Source of the DNA: an uncultured Prevotellaceae bacterium
GTDB taxonomy: Bacteria > Bacteroidota > Bacteroidia > Bacteroidales > Bacteroidaceae
Length of the DNA stretch: 5,834 bases
Direction: 5' to 3'
Assembly (NCBI GenBank): GCA_947176655.1
Contig: CAMWRK010000142.1
Coordinates: 1 to 5,834 of the forward strand
How positions within the stretch are numbered: position 1 is the first letter of the stretch; each line of letters opens with the position of its first letter. Positions 1-5,834 of this stretch are shown piece by piece. Both the position numbers and the translations under genes were made by a program. The notes beneath the pieces are model-generated. The model did not search any database, had not been told where the DNA came from, and worked only from the letters and a program-made list of their open reading frames with translations.

Positions 1-270
1 ATCCATGTCAATACCTCGCAGACGCGAGGCTCTGGCCAGCGTCTCTATCTCGACAGCATCGGTAGGACGCAGCACACCGCCGCGCTCCACATAGCGTGTA
101 CCGTCGGCAGCCTGCCAGAAGTGCACATGCTCGTCGCCCTGCAGCTCCACCCTCACCTCTCGCCCGTCGGCAAGTTTCTTCGTCTGCCACAGTCCTGGCA
201 TGGCTCTGTCAGCAAGGACTGACAGAGGAACAAGGACAGACAAAACCAATGTCGATAATACCTTATTCAT
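1..270 (-). CDS. Exported protein, N-terminal 90 residues; resembles secreted M6-family metalloproteases (partial, runs off left edge)
   Basis: This is the 5' end of a gene read leftwards from the ATG at 268-270. It is open for 90 codons to the window edge. Residues 1-20 form a Sec signal peptide: MNK, a Leu/Val-rich hydrophobic core, and a likely cut after the Ala of SVLA. The mature start (residues 24-65) runs MPGLWQTKKLADGREVRVEL, then QGDEHVHFWQ and DGTRYVE. From memory, this 'GLW..L.DG..V...L.GDE..H.W...G..YVE' pattern is the N-terminal prodomain region of Prevotella/Bacteroides secreted M6-like metalloproteases, often T9SS cargo. No catalytic motif lies inside the window, so the M6 assignment is an inference by family style. 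The gene is certain; the enzyme class is not. It is divergent from the plus-strand gene at 509 and has its own promoter-like sequence at 363-393. Confidence 0.8.
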   Translation of the reverse strand, partial: MNKVLSTLVLSVLVPLSVLADRAMPGLWQTKKLADGREVRVELQGDEHVHFWQAADGTRYVERGGVLRPTDAVEIETLARASRLRGIDMD

Positions 271-294
271 ATATATATACTTTATTTGGCATGC

Positions 295-319
295 GGCTGT
301 CCCGAATTAGTCGACAGCC
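295..319 (-). other. Hairpin in the predicted 5' leader of the exported-protein gene
   Basis: GGCTGTC (295-301) and GACAGCC (313-319) are a perfect 7-base inverted repeat. An alternative fold pairs 295-300 with 314-319, bulges two bases, then pairs CGA (303-305) with TCG (311-313) around a 5-base loop. It sits about 25 bases before the start codon, followed by A/T-rich sequence, and inside the leader expected from the promoter at 363-393. There is no U-tract after it, so it is not a terminator. It may stabilise the transcript or tune translation, or be chance. Confidence 0.35.
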
Positions 320-362
320 ACTTCCTCCCGCCATCGTCACACAGCGACAGACCGTTGCCATG

Positions 363-393
363 CAAAGATACGCAAATTCCCGCAGATGGCAAT
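363..393 (-). promoter_or_regulatory. Bacteroides-type promoter for the exported-protein gene at 1-270
   Basis: On the minus strand, TATCTTTG (363-370) is a perfect match to the Bacteroidota -7 box TAnnTTTG. An ATTG (390-393) lies upstream with a 19-base gap, fitting the -33 element TTTG/TTG at normal spacing. Transcription would start near 356-358, giving a leader of about 87 bases before the ATG at 270. The match is seen in the sequence; activity is inferred. Confidence 0.6.
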
Positions 394-508
394 AGACTTA
401 CCATAGTACAACACCACGCAACAGCCATTTTCTATGGCAAAAAACCAGTGAAATACATAAATATGTAACATATATAAAACAGAATAAAAGCGTTATAAAT
501 AGATTGCC

Positions 509-1009
509 ATGCACTTTGAAGGATGGGCATGGGGCATGGTGCCTTATACTTATCATGGTTGTCCCTACTACAAAGTAGAGAGTACAACAAAGGAGATGCC
601 GCGCGACATGTATGAAGAGCGGTTGCGCAGAAGTAAGCCAGACATGTTTGCATGGGAAAGACAACCATCTGAGTTTACAGACATCAGTTCATTGGACGAG
701 AAACTGATACGTGGTGTTGTGCGTCTTGGTGTTGAAAGAGGCCGGTTGTCTGATCTGGCTCTAACGGAACCCATAGAGGATGTGTTGAGAAAATGGAAGT
801 TGACGACAGATAACAAACCTCTAAACGCTGCCACAGCGCTCTTTACAAAAGATACTGGCATGTACACGCAGTTCACAATGCGCTTGGCCCGCTTCCAAGA
901 AACAGACAAGAACGAGTTCCTTGACAACCAGCGAGTGGAGGGGAACATCTTCGTACTACTCAATGAGGCTATGAACTTCTTCCGCATCAGAAAGGGCGGT
1001 GTGCCGTAA
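509..1009 (+). CDS. Fragment of an AlbA_2 / RecG-like ATP-binding protein (probable decayed gene)
   Basis: This 166-residue frame matches the central part of COG2865-type proteins, which have an N-terminal AlbA_2 DNA-binding domain and a C-terminal HATPase_c_4 region (usually about 400-550 residues) and are often annotated as ATP-binding or RecG-like transcriptional regulators. Residues 11-32 (VPYTYHGCPYYKVESTTKEM) match the end of the AlbA_2 domain. Residues 103-116 (KPLNAATALFTKD) and 121-158 (rich in RLARF, TDKNEFLDNQR, GN.F.LL..AM.FF) match the connecting region. The start of AlbA_2 and the whole ATPase end are missing. An in-frame TAG at 500-502 blocks upstream extension, so 509 is the first ATG; another lies at 536. 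After AMNFF the family continues into the ATP-binding part, but here the frame reads RIRKGGVP and stops in a terminator hairpin. I see no ribosome-binding site or promoter. It is probably non-functional, though a short expressed protein cannot be excluded. Confidence 0.65.
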   Translation: MHFEGWAWGMVPYTYHGCPYYKVESTTKEMPRDMYEERLRRSKPDMFAWERQPSEFTDISSLDEKLIRGVVRLGVERGRLSDLALTEPIEDVLRKWKLTTDNKPLNAATALFTKDTGMYTQFTMRLARFQETDKNEFLDNQRVEGNIFVLLNEAMNFFRIRKGGVP

Positions 1010-1031
1010 ACCGACACACCGCCCTTTTCTT
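991..1031. terminator. Strong bidirectional rho-independent terminator
   Basis: AAAGGGCGGTGTG (991-1003) and CACACCGCCCTTT (1015-1027) form a perfect 13-base inverted repeat, with 2 further pairs possible inside the 11-base loop. On the plus strand it is followed by TTTTCTT. On the minus strand the downstream run is TTTCT. It lies between convergent genes and can end the leftward transcript from 1059-2816 as well as the rightward one. The stop codon of the plus-strand fragment (1007-1009) is in the loop, so its last codons are terminator sequence. Confidence 0.9.
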
Positions 1032-1058
1032 GTATTCCTTAATAAGTACTATGCCTTA

Positions 1059-2816
1059 TTACTTCTTGACAACAACGGAAGCTGTACCGTCGCTCTTCTT
1101 GACGATGTAGACACCCTTGGCAACGCTTGCGTTTGCGTTCTCGGCCAAACGCTTGCCGTCAACAGTGTAAATTGAAGATACGCTTGCATTGTTTGCAGAC
1201 TCCTCTACAGAACCGATAGCATTGCTGTCATTGCCCTGGTTGATGACAAACTTACGAACAGCAACACCCTCGCCACCGGCATCGATATTGACAACAAGTG
1301 TGCGTGCCTCGGTTGCAGGCTCAACATTGATTTCCAAGAAATCGACATTGATAGTCTCATCACCCTGAGCTATTTCCTTTGTCACCATTGACACATTGAC
1401 ACCAGCGGGGAGCTCTTCGCCATTTTCTCCGCTTACAATCCAGTTCTCGAAGTTCTCTTCGTATGATTCGGGATAATATGTGAACGTCTCACCTTCTTCA
1501 GAAGCATTGAGCGTCACAGTCTCGCCCTCTACCAGCTGCGTGCCTTCCTCGTTATACAAAGCCAGGAAAGGATAGTAGGCATCGAAAGAAGCCAGCCAGT
1601 TGGAAGCGCATTTGCGTGAACCATCTGCATTAAATGTGTATGTCCACTGGGGAAGGTTCAGGAAAGTATTGAGACTTGCAGATCCCTCGGTAACGATATG
1701 CGTTGCAGCGAAACCGCCAGTATAATAATAATTGTCCGTATTCTGGAACATTACTCTGGGTATGATGGCGGAAATCTTATCATTACCGACAAAACCAGTC
1801 AACTCGGCAACAATAGGCTCATTGACAACGAGGTAGTCACGTATCATGCCCCACTCGTCCTCAGACTCCATATTGAAAGTTACAAGTGCTCCCTGCAGAG
1901 AACGTTCCTCATCAACTGTTGTCGTCAGAGTGTTGAACAGATGCAAATATCCCTCGTCAGTGTAGTTATATAACTTCAACTGCAGTTCTGCACCAGCCTC
2001 ACAAGACAGGAAAGGAATGAAAGTAAGGCTTCTCAGCACATATGGTGCAGCAGGCTTGGGGAACATAATCGCATAGCCTGTGTTAATAACAGAATCCATT
2101 GACATGCCGTAACGAGCCTGCAAATAGCTCTTCCAATCATCTGAAGCATCCTGATTGAAAGTTGATGTGCCACCGACACCTGTGTTTGAGGCAGAGCCAT
2201 AGCAATAAGTATCAACCCATGAAGATGTCACACCATCCTCCCAAGCATCAACAAAAGTCAGTTCTCTATCCTCTACGCCAAACATCTTCGGATCCCAGCC
2301 GTACATGATGTTATAAGGTTTCACACCACTTTCGGGTGCAAAAGAGAACTCATAATAGTCATCACCGGAAGACACCTGCGGAACAATACCGATACCGGCA
2401 GAATTCTCTGTCGTGAGATTTTCATCATAAGAAGTCGCATCCGCGCCATACACATCATTGAAGAACCACAGGTATGAGTCATAACCCTCAGAAATGTTCT
2501 GCCACTTGATTTTTGTATAGGCAGGCTGATACATATATGCATATCCGTCCAAGAAGAATGTGCACTCGGGGTTCAGATAGCGGAGTTCCTTTGCCTCCTC
2601 CTCGTCGCCCTCTGCTCTTGTGCTGACATTGGCCAACTGCTTTGTTGACTTGTCAAACATCACGAGACTCTCCTTCATGGAAGAAGCAGTGTGTGTCTTC
2701 TTCTGCAGTCCGGACAAATCCAATGTCGGCTTCTTGGCGACAAAACGGTTTGCTGTCTGTGCGAAAGCAACCGAAGCCGTCACAATCATACCTACCAAAA
2801 GTAATACCTTTTTCAT
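1059..2816 (-). CDS. Secreted protein with BACON-like module and T9SS type A-style C-terminal domain
   Basis: This 585-residue protein starts with a clear signal peptide (residues 1-19, MKKVLLLVGM.., likely cut at AFA|Q). A polar linker follows to about residue 78. Residues 80-425 are rich in aromatic residues, Asp and Gly and look all-beta; I cannot assign a family. The segment around 100-165 is faintly PKD-like (TKIKWQNIS.., SYLWFFND). Residues 425-527 look like a BACON/Ig-like repeat, with alternating strands and the closing FVINQGN. Residues 546-585 (SVSSIYTVDGKRLAEN.., AKGVYIVKK, VVVKK) match the short C-terminal domain that Prevotella and relatives use for T9SS export and surface attachment. 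No enzyme motif is visible, so it is probably a surface or released binding protein. It lies 96 bases after the DUF4302 gene and its end is served by the terminator at 991-1031. It looks more A/T-rich than the genes upstream. The start follows an A/T-rich leader. Confidence 0.85.
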   Translation of the reverse strand: MKKVLLLVGMIVTASVAFAQTANRFVAKKPTLDLSGLQKKTHTASSMKESLVMFDKSTKQLANVSTRAEGDEEEAKELRYLNPECTFFLDGYAYMYQPAYTKIKWQNISEGYDSYLWFFNDVYGADATSYDENLTTENSAGIGIVPQVSSGDDYYEFSFAPESGVKPYNIMYGWDPKMFGVEDRELTFVDAWEDGVTSSWVDTYCYGSASNTGVGGTSTFNQDASDDWKSYLQARYGMSMDSVINTGYAIMFPKPAAPYVLRSLTFIPFLSCEAGAELQLKLYNYTDEGYLHLFNTLTTTVDEERSLQGALVTFNMESEDEWGMIRDYLVVNEPIVAELTGFVGNDKISAIIPRVMFQNTDNYYYTGGFAATHIVTEGSASLNTFLNLPQWTYTFNADGSRKCASNWLASFDAYYPFLALYNEEGTQLVEGETVTLNASEEGETFTYYPESYEENFENWIVSGENGEELPAGVNVSMVTKEIAQGDETINVDFLEINVEPATEARTLVVNIDAGGEGVAVRKFVINQGNDSNAIGSVEESANNASVSSIYTVDGKRLAENANASVAKGVYIVKKSDGTASVVVKK

Positions 2817-2912
2817 AAGCTTAAAGTTTAGTTAATAAATATGTGATATAAAATCATCTCTTGTTATCTTGCAACTGACCTGTATAACAGGACAGACACT
2901 CATTTGCTATTG
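2817..2912 (-). other. 96-base gap between the DUF4302 gene and the T9SS-type gene
   Basis: This is the longest gap in the minus-strand cluster. It holds a small hairpin (CCTGT-3-ACAGG, 2879-2891) without a following U-tract, then a very A/T-rich stretch leading to the ATG at 2816. I found no convincing TAnnTTTG box. Read-through from the DUF4302 gene is therefore the simpler reading, but a diverged internal promoter is possible. Confidence 0.4.
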
Positions 2913-4268
2913 TCAAAGCAAGGAAACATGGAAATAGTCCTCCGCATCCGTCGTGCTTGTGAACTTTATGTATGTAGCGTTCAGCGGATCGGGATATTCC
3001 ACCACATATGTTGCAGACTGGAGCAGATCGATGAAGTCTCTCACCGCCTTTATGTTCTTATACGTGGTCACTGCATTTTTGTCTCCGGACTTTCCGTCGA
3101 ACTCAAAAGCGAACGTTCCATCCTCACCCATAGCAAACGTATCGTACATGCCCATCGGCGACGGATACTGCGTGGTTGTCCAGGCCAACATGAAACTCTT
3201 ACCCGTAGTGCTATACATCAGACGTATGCTTTTCAGTCCATTGTACGGGCGAGCCTTCACTCCGGCGGCAAAAGCTGCATAGGCGTCTGCAAAACGACCA
3301 CCCAACGCCTCCGGGTCAAATACCCAGACTTTCTTTGTGTCCAGCAGCCATCGTGATGCTTCATAGTTATATATCAGTGCATCCTGTGCGGCATCCGTGC
3401 AGAGCAATCCTCCTATTCCTTCGTCAATGGTAAACGTCTGTACGGCAAAGTCACCTTTTCCGTCCGTTCCCTTGAAAGGCTTTACCAGACGGAAGCCGTT
3501 CTCCGTCACGATATACGGAACCTTGGTAGTCTCAGTCAGAGCATCACCGCCCTCGGGATAGAAACTGGCCACGCCTGACGCCATATTCGTCACGACATAG
3601 ACATCGTCTCCGGCAACCATACGCATGTCCGGCATATTTGTCGGGAACAGTTTGTCTTTCTTCTCTTTCATTAGCGCAAGATACCCCTCCCAGTCAATAT
3701 CGTCGGCCAGACGTTTCAGCAGAATGGTCTGGCCCCATTTCTTGCCCCTGAGGGTAATGAGTTCCTCCGTGCCCTTCTCTATCACGAACTCATAGTCACC
3801 GCGATGGCCGTATCCGGATTCGTCCAGATCCTTGTCCGGATTGTTCGGATCCGTAGGCGCACCGTTGCCCACGACATTGTCGGGCGTGGCAAAAAGATGG
3901 AATATGGGGTTGAAAGTATTGAACGTCAGAACCGGCCCGTCGTCGGTAATCACCTCGAACATGGAGGTGCTTTCCGTATACTTCCCGCCTATCCATACGT
4001 TGTCGCCGGCAATGGTGACAGACGTGTTCTTATTGAACTTCATCAGATAGGTATAGCCGGACTCCCAGTCGTTGTTCACGAAATACTCCATGACCCATCC
4101 GTTCGGAGCTCCGCACAGCAGATCGGTATATTCAGGAATAGTGGCATTGAGACGCTCTGCCGAAGACTGTGAGAACAGGCTCTCCTCCTCCGGCGTACAA
4201 GCCGTAAACAGACTGCCGAAAGCACAAACGGCAAAAGTGTATATGATTAGCTTTTTCATCGTTGTCAT
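2913..4268 (-). CDS. DUF4302 domain lipoprotein
   Basis: This 451-residue lipoprotein has a signal peptide ending in LFTAC, with the lipid-bearing cysteine at residue 24. PEEES follows at once, an acidic patch like the surface-export signal of Bacteroidota lipoproteins, so it is probably displayed outside the cell. The body fits DUF4302 as I know it: SAERLNATIPEYTDLLCGAPNGWVMEY-type start (about 36-62), GYTYLMKFN (71-79), GPVLTFNTFNPIFHLFATP (111-129), GDYEFVI (157-163) and ITLRGKKWGQTILLKR (171-186). The molecular function of this family is unknown to me. It is a regular neighbour of SusC/SusD pairs and putative zinc metallopeptidases in Bacteroidales. An Asp-rich loop (140-150, DPNNPDKDLDE) could bind calcium. 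The start could be the ATG at 4268 or the one at 4259, which gives the more usual MKK start; both keep the signal peptide. It lies 52 bases after the metallopeptidase gene. Confidence 0.88.
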   Translation of the reverse strand: MTTMKKLIIYTFAVCAFGSLFTACTPEEESLFSQSSAERLNATIPEYTDLLCGAPNGWVMEYFVNNDWESGYTYLMKFNKNTSVTIAGDNVWIGGKYTESTSMFEVITDDGPVLTFNTFNPIFHLFATPDNVVGNGAPTDPNNPDKDLDESGYGHRGDYEFVIEKGTEELITLRGKKWGQTILLKRLADDIDWEGYLALMKEKKDKLFPTNMPDMRMVAGDDVYVVTNMASGVASFYPEGGDALTETTKVPYIVTENGFRLVKPFKGTDGKGDFAVQTFTIDEGIGGLLCTDAAQDALIYNYEASRWLLDTKKVWVFDPEALGGRFADAYAAFAAGVKARPYNGLKSIRLMYSTTGKSFMLAWTTTQYPSPMGMYDTFAMGEDGTFAFEFDGKSGDKNAVTTYKNIKAVRDFIDLLQSATYVVEYPDPLNATYIKFTSTTDAEDYFHVSLL

Positions 4269-4320
4269 TCAAATGTTCATTATTTATTGAGAATGCCGCG
4301 CCAGAATAAAGACATGCGTG

Positions 4321-5592
4321 TCATTCCGCCTCCGTCTCTCCTATGTTGTAGACCTCGCCACGAAGTTCATCCAGGTTGAAAGTCATCTGGCGCACCTGCA
4401 CTTCCTCGCGCAGAGCATCAAGGTCGAGTTTCCACGCCGAAGACAACCAGTTGCGGGCAATGTCGGTCTTCTGCAGTATCACGGCACGCCCGTCCACCTT
4501 GTCGCCGTCCTCCACGGCGATAAGCTCGCAGCCACTGTCGCGCAATCCCTGCAGCCAAGCTTCCGTGTCCTCCACGGTGGTGAAGAATGTCGTGCCGCCC
4601 GTCATGCCGGTAGCACTGGTTTCGGAATCATCCTCCGTATATGCCACTTTAGCCGAAAGGTCGGACATGTAGTAGACCTGGTCGGCCTCGATGAAAGCGC
4701 CCACGTATGTACGCAGATCCGCGGCACGGTCCTTGGCATTGGCGTAATAATAGTATGAGAAAGCGTAGCTCTTCATGGAAGGGCTGTTCTTTCCGGCAAG
4801 ATACTGCGTTATGCCGCTGTCCTCAAAGACCTTCCATCCCCTGCCGGCCACCCAAAGGGTCAGCCCCCACTGCTCGTCGGTGCGGGTGATGTAGTTGGCT
4901 ATGGTCTCGGCGAAGTCCTCGCGAGCCTGTGAACTGGCATAGCACGTGGTACAGCCGATGGAAGCCATCTCGGCACCGTTGCGGTCCTGCCAGCTTGTCG
5001 GCTCGTAGTGTGAGGCCGAAATCAGGTCGAACTCCTTGGGATATGTCTTTGTCTGATGCAGGATGTGGGCGAACTCATGGTGCATCGTCTTGAAATATTT
5101 CTCGTTGAGCTGTTCGTAATCTTCAGGATCGAACAGATTCACGCGGAACAGCGACACCTTCAGGCCGCCTTCGGCCAGACCGAGAATCTCGGTACCGTTA
5201 ACGGGATTTACTGCCGTGGAGCCTATCAGATGGAGGATACGCGGGCCGTACAGCTTCAGAAAATCCACTCCGGCCAGTTTCGTATATACATCGAACCACA
5301 GATACTTTGTCAGCACGGCCAGATCCACAGCCTTGCTGTACTCTGCCGGCACGAGGTTGTAGTCCATGTCCGTACCGGCATCCTGCATCTTGTATATGAA
5401 CTTCAGGTTATAGACATCCGTGAAGTTCTCCTTGATCCAGCGGTCGAACTTATATGTGTAGGACGTCGGATCGAGTTCCTCCTCGGGCGTATTGAAAATG
5501 CTCTCGCCCAGTTCGTCTTCCGCGCAGGAAGTCATGAAAGCCAGGCAGCACAGTGCGCAAAACGACTTTAATATGTATTTCTTCATTTTCAT
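4321..5592 (-). CDS. Putative zinc metallopeptidase lipoprotein (Peptidase_Mx1 family, HExxHxxH)
   Basis: This 423-residue lipoprotein has lipobox FMTSC (Cys23) followed by AEDE, an acidic patch like the Bacteroidota surface-export signal. The zinc site is plain: H172-E-F-A-H176 with a third His at 179 (HEFAHILHQ). A conserved REDFAE stretch (224-229) sits about 50 residues later, where the family keeps further acidic residues. This fits the Bacteroidales putative zinc-binding metallopeptidase family (PF15890). The C-terminus (369-413: GRAVILQKTDIARNWL, WKLDLDALR, LDEL) matches the end of the family. Between about 247 and 365 there is a segment that I do not recall from usual members (roughly 300 residues): Tyr-rich (SYYYYAN, 279-285), then Thr/Ser/Gly-rich, then acidic. 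It presumably cuts proteins or peptides at the cell surface for the SusCD pair; the substrate is unknown. The start is at 5592, with a second ATG at 5586; it follows the SusD stop by 21 bases. Confidence 0.88.
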   Translation of the reverse strand: MKMKKYILKSFCALCCLAFMTSCAEDELGESIFNTPEEELDPTSYTYKFDRWIKENFTDVYNLKFIYKMQDAGTDMDYNLVPAEYSKAVDLAVLTKYLWFDVYTKLAGVDFLKLYGPRILHLIGSTAVNPVNGTEILGLAEGGLKVSLFRVNLFDPEDYEQLNEKYFKTMHHEFAHILHQTKTYPKEFDLISASHYEPTSWQDRNGAEMASIGCTTCYASSQAREDFAETIANYITRTDEQWGLTLWVAGRGWKVFEDSGITQYLAGKNSPSMKSYAFSYYYYANAKDRAADLRTYVGAFIEADQVYYMSDLSAKVAYTEDDSETSATGMTGGTTFFTTVEDTEAWLQGLRDSGCELIAVEDGDKVDGRAVILQKTDIARNWLSSAWKLDLDALREEVQVRQMTFNLDELRGEVYNIGETEAE

Positions 5593-5613
5593 ATCAACTT
5601 ACGAATAGTGTTA

Positions 5614-5834
5614 CTACTTTACGGAAAGTTTCTTCAGGAACGAACCGGTGTATCTCTCAAAGCTGTTTGCGCTCTTGGAGGAAACACGCATGTTGGGAGT
5701 AAATCCGGCGGCAATCACCTCGGCAGGAATCTGAATGGCGGTGCGGGGGTCGTTTGTCACGAGTGTCTCCACACGGTCAAGTCCTATATTGTGCGTGATT
5801 TCTATGCCGTAGCGTTTGATGTCGAACCAACGGT
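5614..5834 (-). CDS. RagB/SusD family nutrient-uptake outer-membrane lipoprotein, C-terminal 72 residues (partial)
   Basis: The frame enters from the right edge and stops at TAG (5614-5616). It begins RWFDIKRYGIEI, the conserved late motif of SusD-like proteins, and continues NDPRTAIQIPAEVIAAGFTPN, the usual near-terminal QIP.EVI..G..PN block. SusD-like lipoproteins sit on the outer face of the outer membrane as the lid of a SusC TonB-dependent transporter and bind its substrate. Most members end within a few residues of PNPR. Here about 25 residues follow (from MRVSSKSANS to FLKKLSVK), a basic tail that could be an extra surface contact. The SusC partner should lie upstream, beyond the window. 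The short 21-base gap to the metallopeptidase gene supports one transcript. Confidence 0.9.
   Translation of the reverse strand, partial: RWFDIKRYGIEITHNIGLDRVETLVTNDPRTAIQIPAEVIAAGFTPNMRVSSKSANSFERYTGSFLKKLSVK

Larger units (their letters stand above)
271..508. other. Intergenic region between divergent genes
   Basis: These 238 bases separate the exported-protein gene (leftward) from the ATPase-like fragment (rightward). The left part holds the promoter and leader hairpin described separately. The right part (about 430-508) is strongly A/T-rich. I found no -7 box for the plus strand in front of 509 and no recognisable remnant of the missing AlbA_2 N-terminal domain. A 10-base direct repeat, TTGCCATGCA, occurs at 355-364 and 504-513. 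Short open frames here have no recognisable protein character. Confidence 0.6.

Noticed and set aside
96..468. Plus-strand frames across the left gene start and intergenic region
   Set aside because: They run antisense through the signal-peptide gene and across its promoter; low-complexity Arg/Ala-rich translation without recognisable domains.
524..538. Tandem GGGCATG GGGCATG near the start of the fragment gene
   Set aside because: Two short copies inside the coding frame; too little to call a repeat array or target-site duplication.
398..668. Two overlapping minus-strand frames of 78 and 88 codons with hydrophobic, Cys-rich translation
   Set aside because: They overlap the A/T-rich intergenic region and the antisense of the fragment gene; the hydrophobic look comes from T-rich sequence, and no signal-peptide layout or family pattern is seen.
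568..1017. 149-codon open frame on the minus strand
   Set aside because: It is antisense to the AlbA_2-like fragment, whose plus-strand frame has clear family similarity; the minus-strand translation has none.
1041..1060. Inverted repeat AATAAG / CTTATT around the stop codon of the T9SS-type gene
   Set aside because: Six A/T-rich pairs with an 8-base loop; the much stronger GC-rich hairpin next to it explains termination.
2879..2891. Hairpin CCTGT-TAT-ACAGG after the DUF4302 gene as a terminator
   Set aside because: Only 5 pairs and no U-tract on the minus strand, so it is too weak to separate the last gene from the operon.
2904..3356. 150-codon plus-strand frame
   Set aside because: It is antisense to the DUF4302 lipoprotein gene, which has strong coding evidence; the translation is rich in Cys, His and Arg with no pattern.
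4318..5571. Long plus-strand frames of 146 and 171 codons
   Set aside because: Shadows of the metallopeptidase gene; GC-rich codon use keeps the antisense frame open.

Overview
The window looks like chromosomal DNA from a member of the Bacteroidota, most likely order Bacteroidales and Prevotella-like. The evidence is a RagB/SusD-type gene end, two lipoproteins with acidic residues right after the lipobox cysteine, a DUF4302-type protein, a secreted protein with a type IX secretion (T9SS)-style C-terminal domain, a perfect Bacteroides-type -7 box (TAnnTTTG), and start codons preceded by A/T-rich sequence rather than clear Shine-Dalgarno sites. The genus is an inference from protein style only.

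Layout. Positions 1-270 (minus) hold the first 90 residues of an exported protein whose N-terminus resembles secreted M6-family metalloproteases of Prevotella. Positions 271-508 are a non-coding stretch with the likely promoter of that gene and a hairpin in its leader. Positions 509-1009 (plus) hold a 166-residue fragment of an AlbA_2 / RecG-like ATP-binding protein, cut at both ends, whose last codons lie inside a strong bidirectional terminator (991-1031).

From 1059 to the right edge all genes are on the minus strand. In transcription order they are: the C-terminal end of a SusD/RagB outer-membrane lipoprotein (5614-5834), a putative surface zinc metallopeptidase lipoprotein with HExxHxxH (4321-5592), a DUF4302 lipoprotein (2913-4268), and a large secreted protein with a BACON-like module and a T9SS-type C-terminus (1059-2816). 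Gaps are 21, 52 and 96 bases, with no terminator visible in them, and the first strong terminator follows the last gene. The four genes probably form one operon, with a SusC/TonB-dependent transporter gene expected just beyond the right edge.

Joint function (inference). The cluster has the form of a SusCD-type uptake locus, but the visible part carries a metallopeptidase and no carbohydrate-active enzyme. A protein, peptide or glycoprotein substrate is therefore a reasonable hypothesis. The features most worth a second look are the metallopeptidase's apparent ~115-residue insertion, the unassigned N-terminal half of the T9SS-type protein, and the truncated ATPase gene that ends in its neighbour's terminator. 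No CRISPR array, tRNA, rRNA or intact mobile element was seen.
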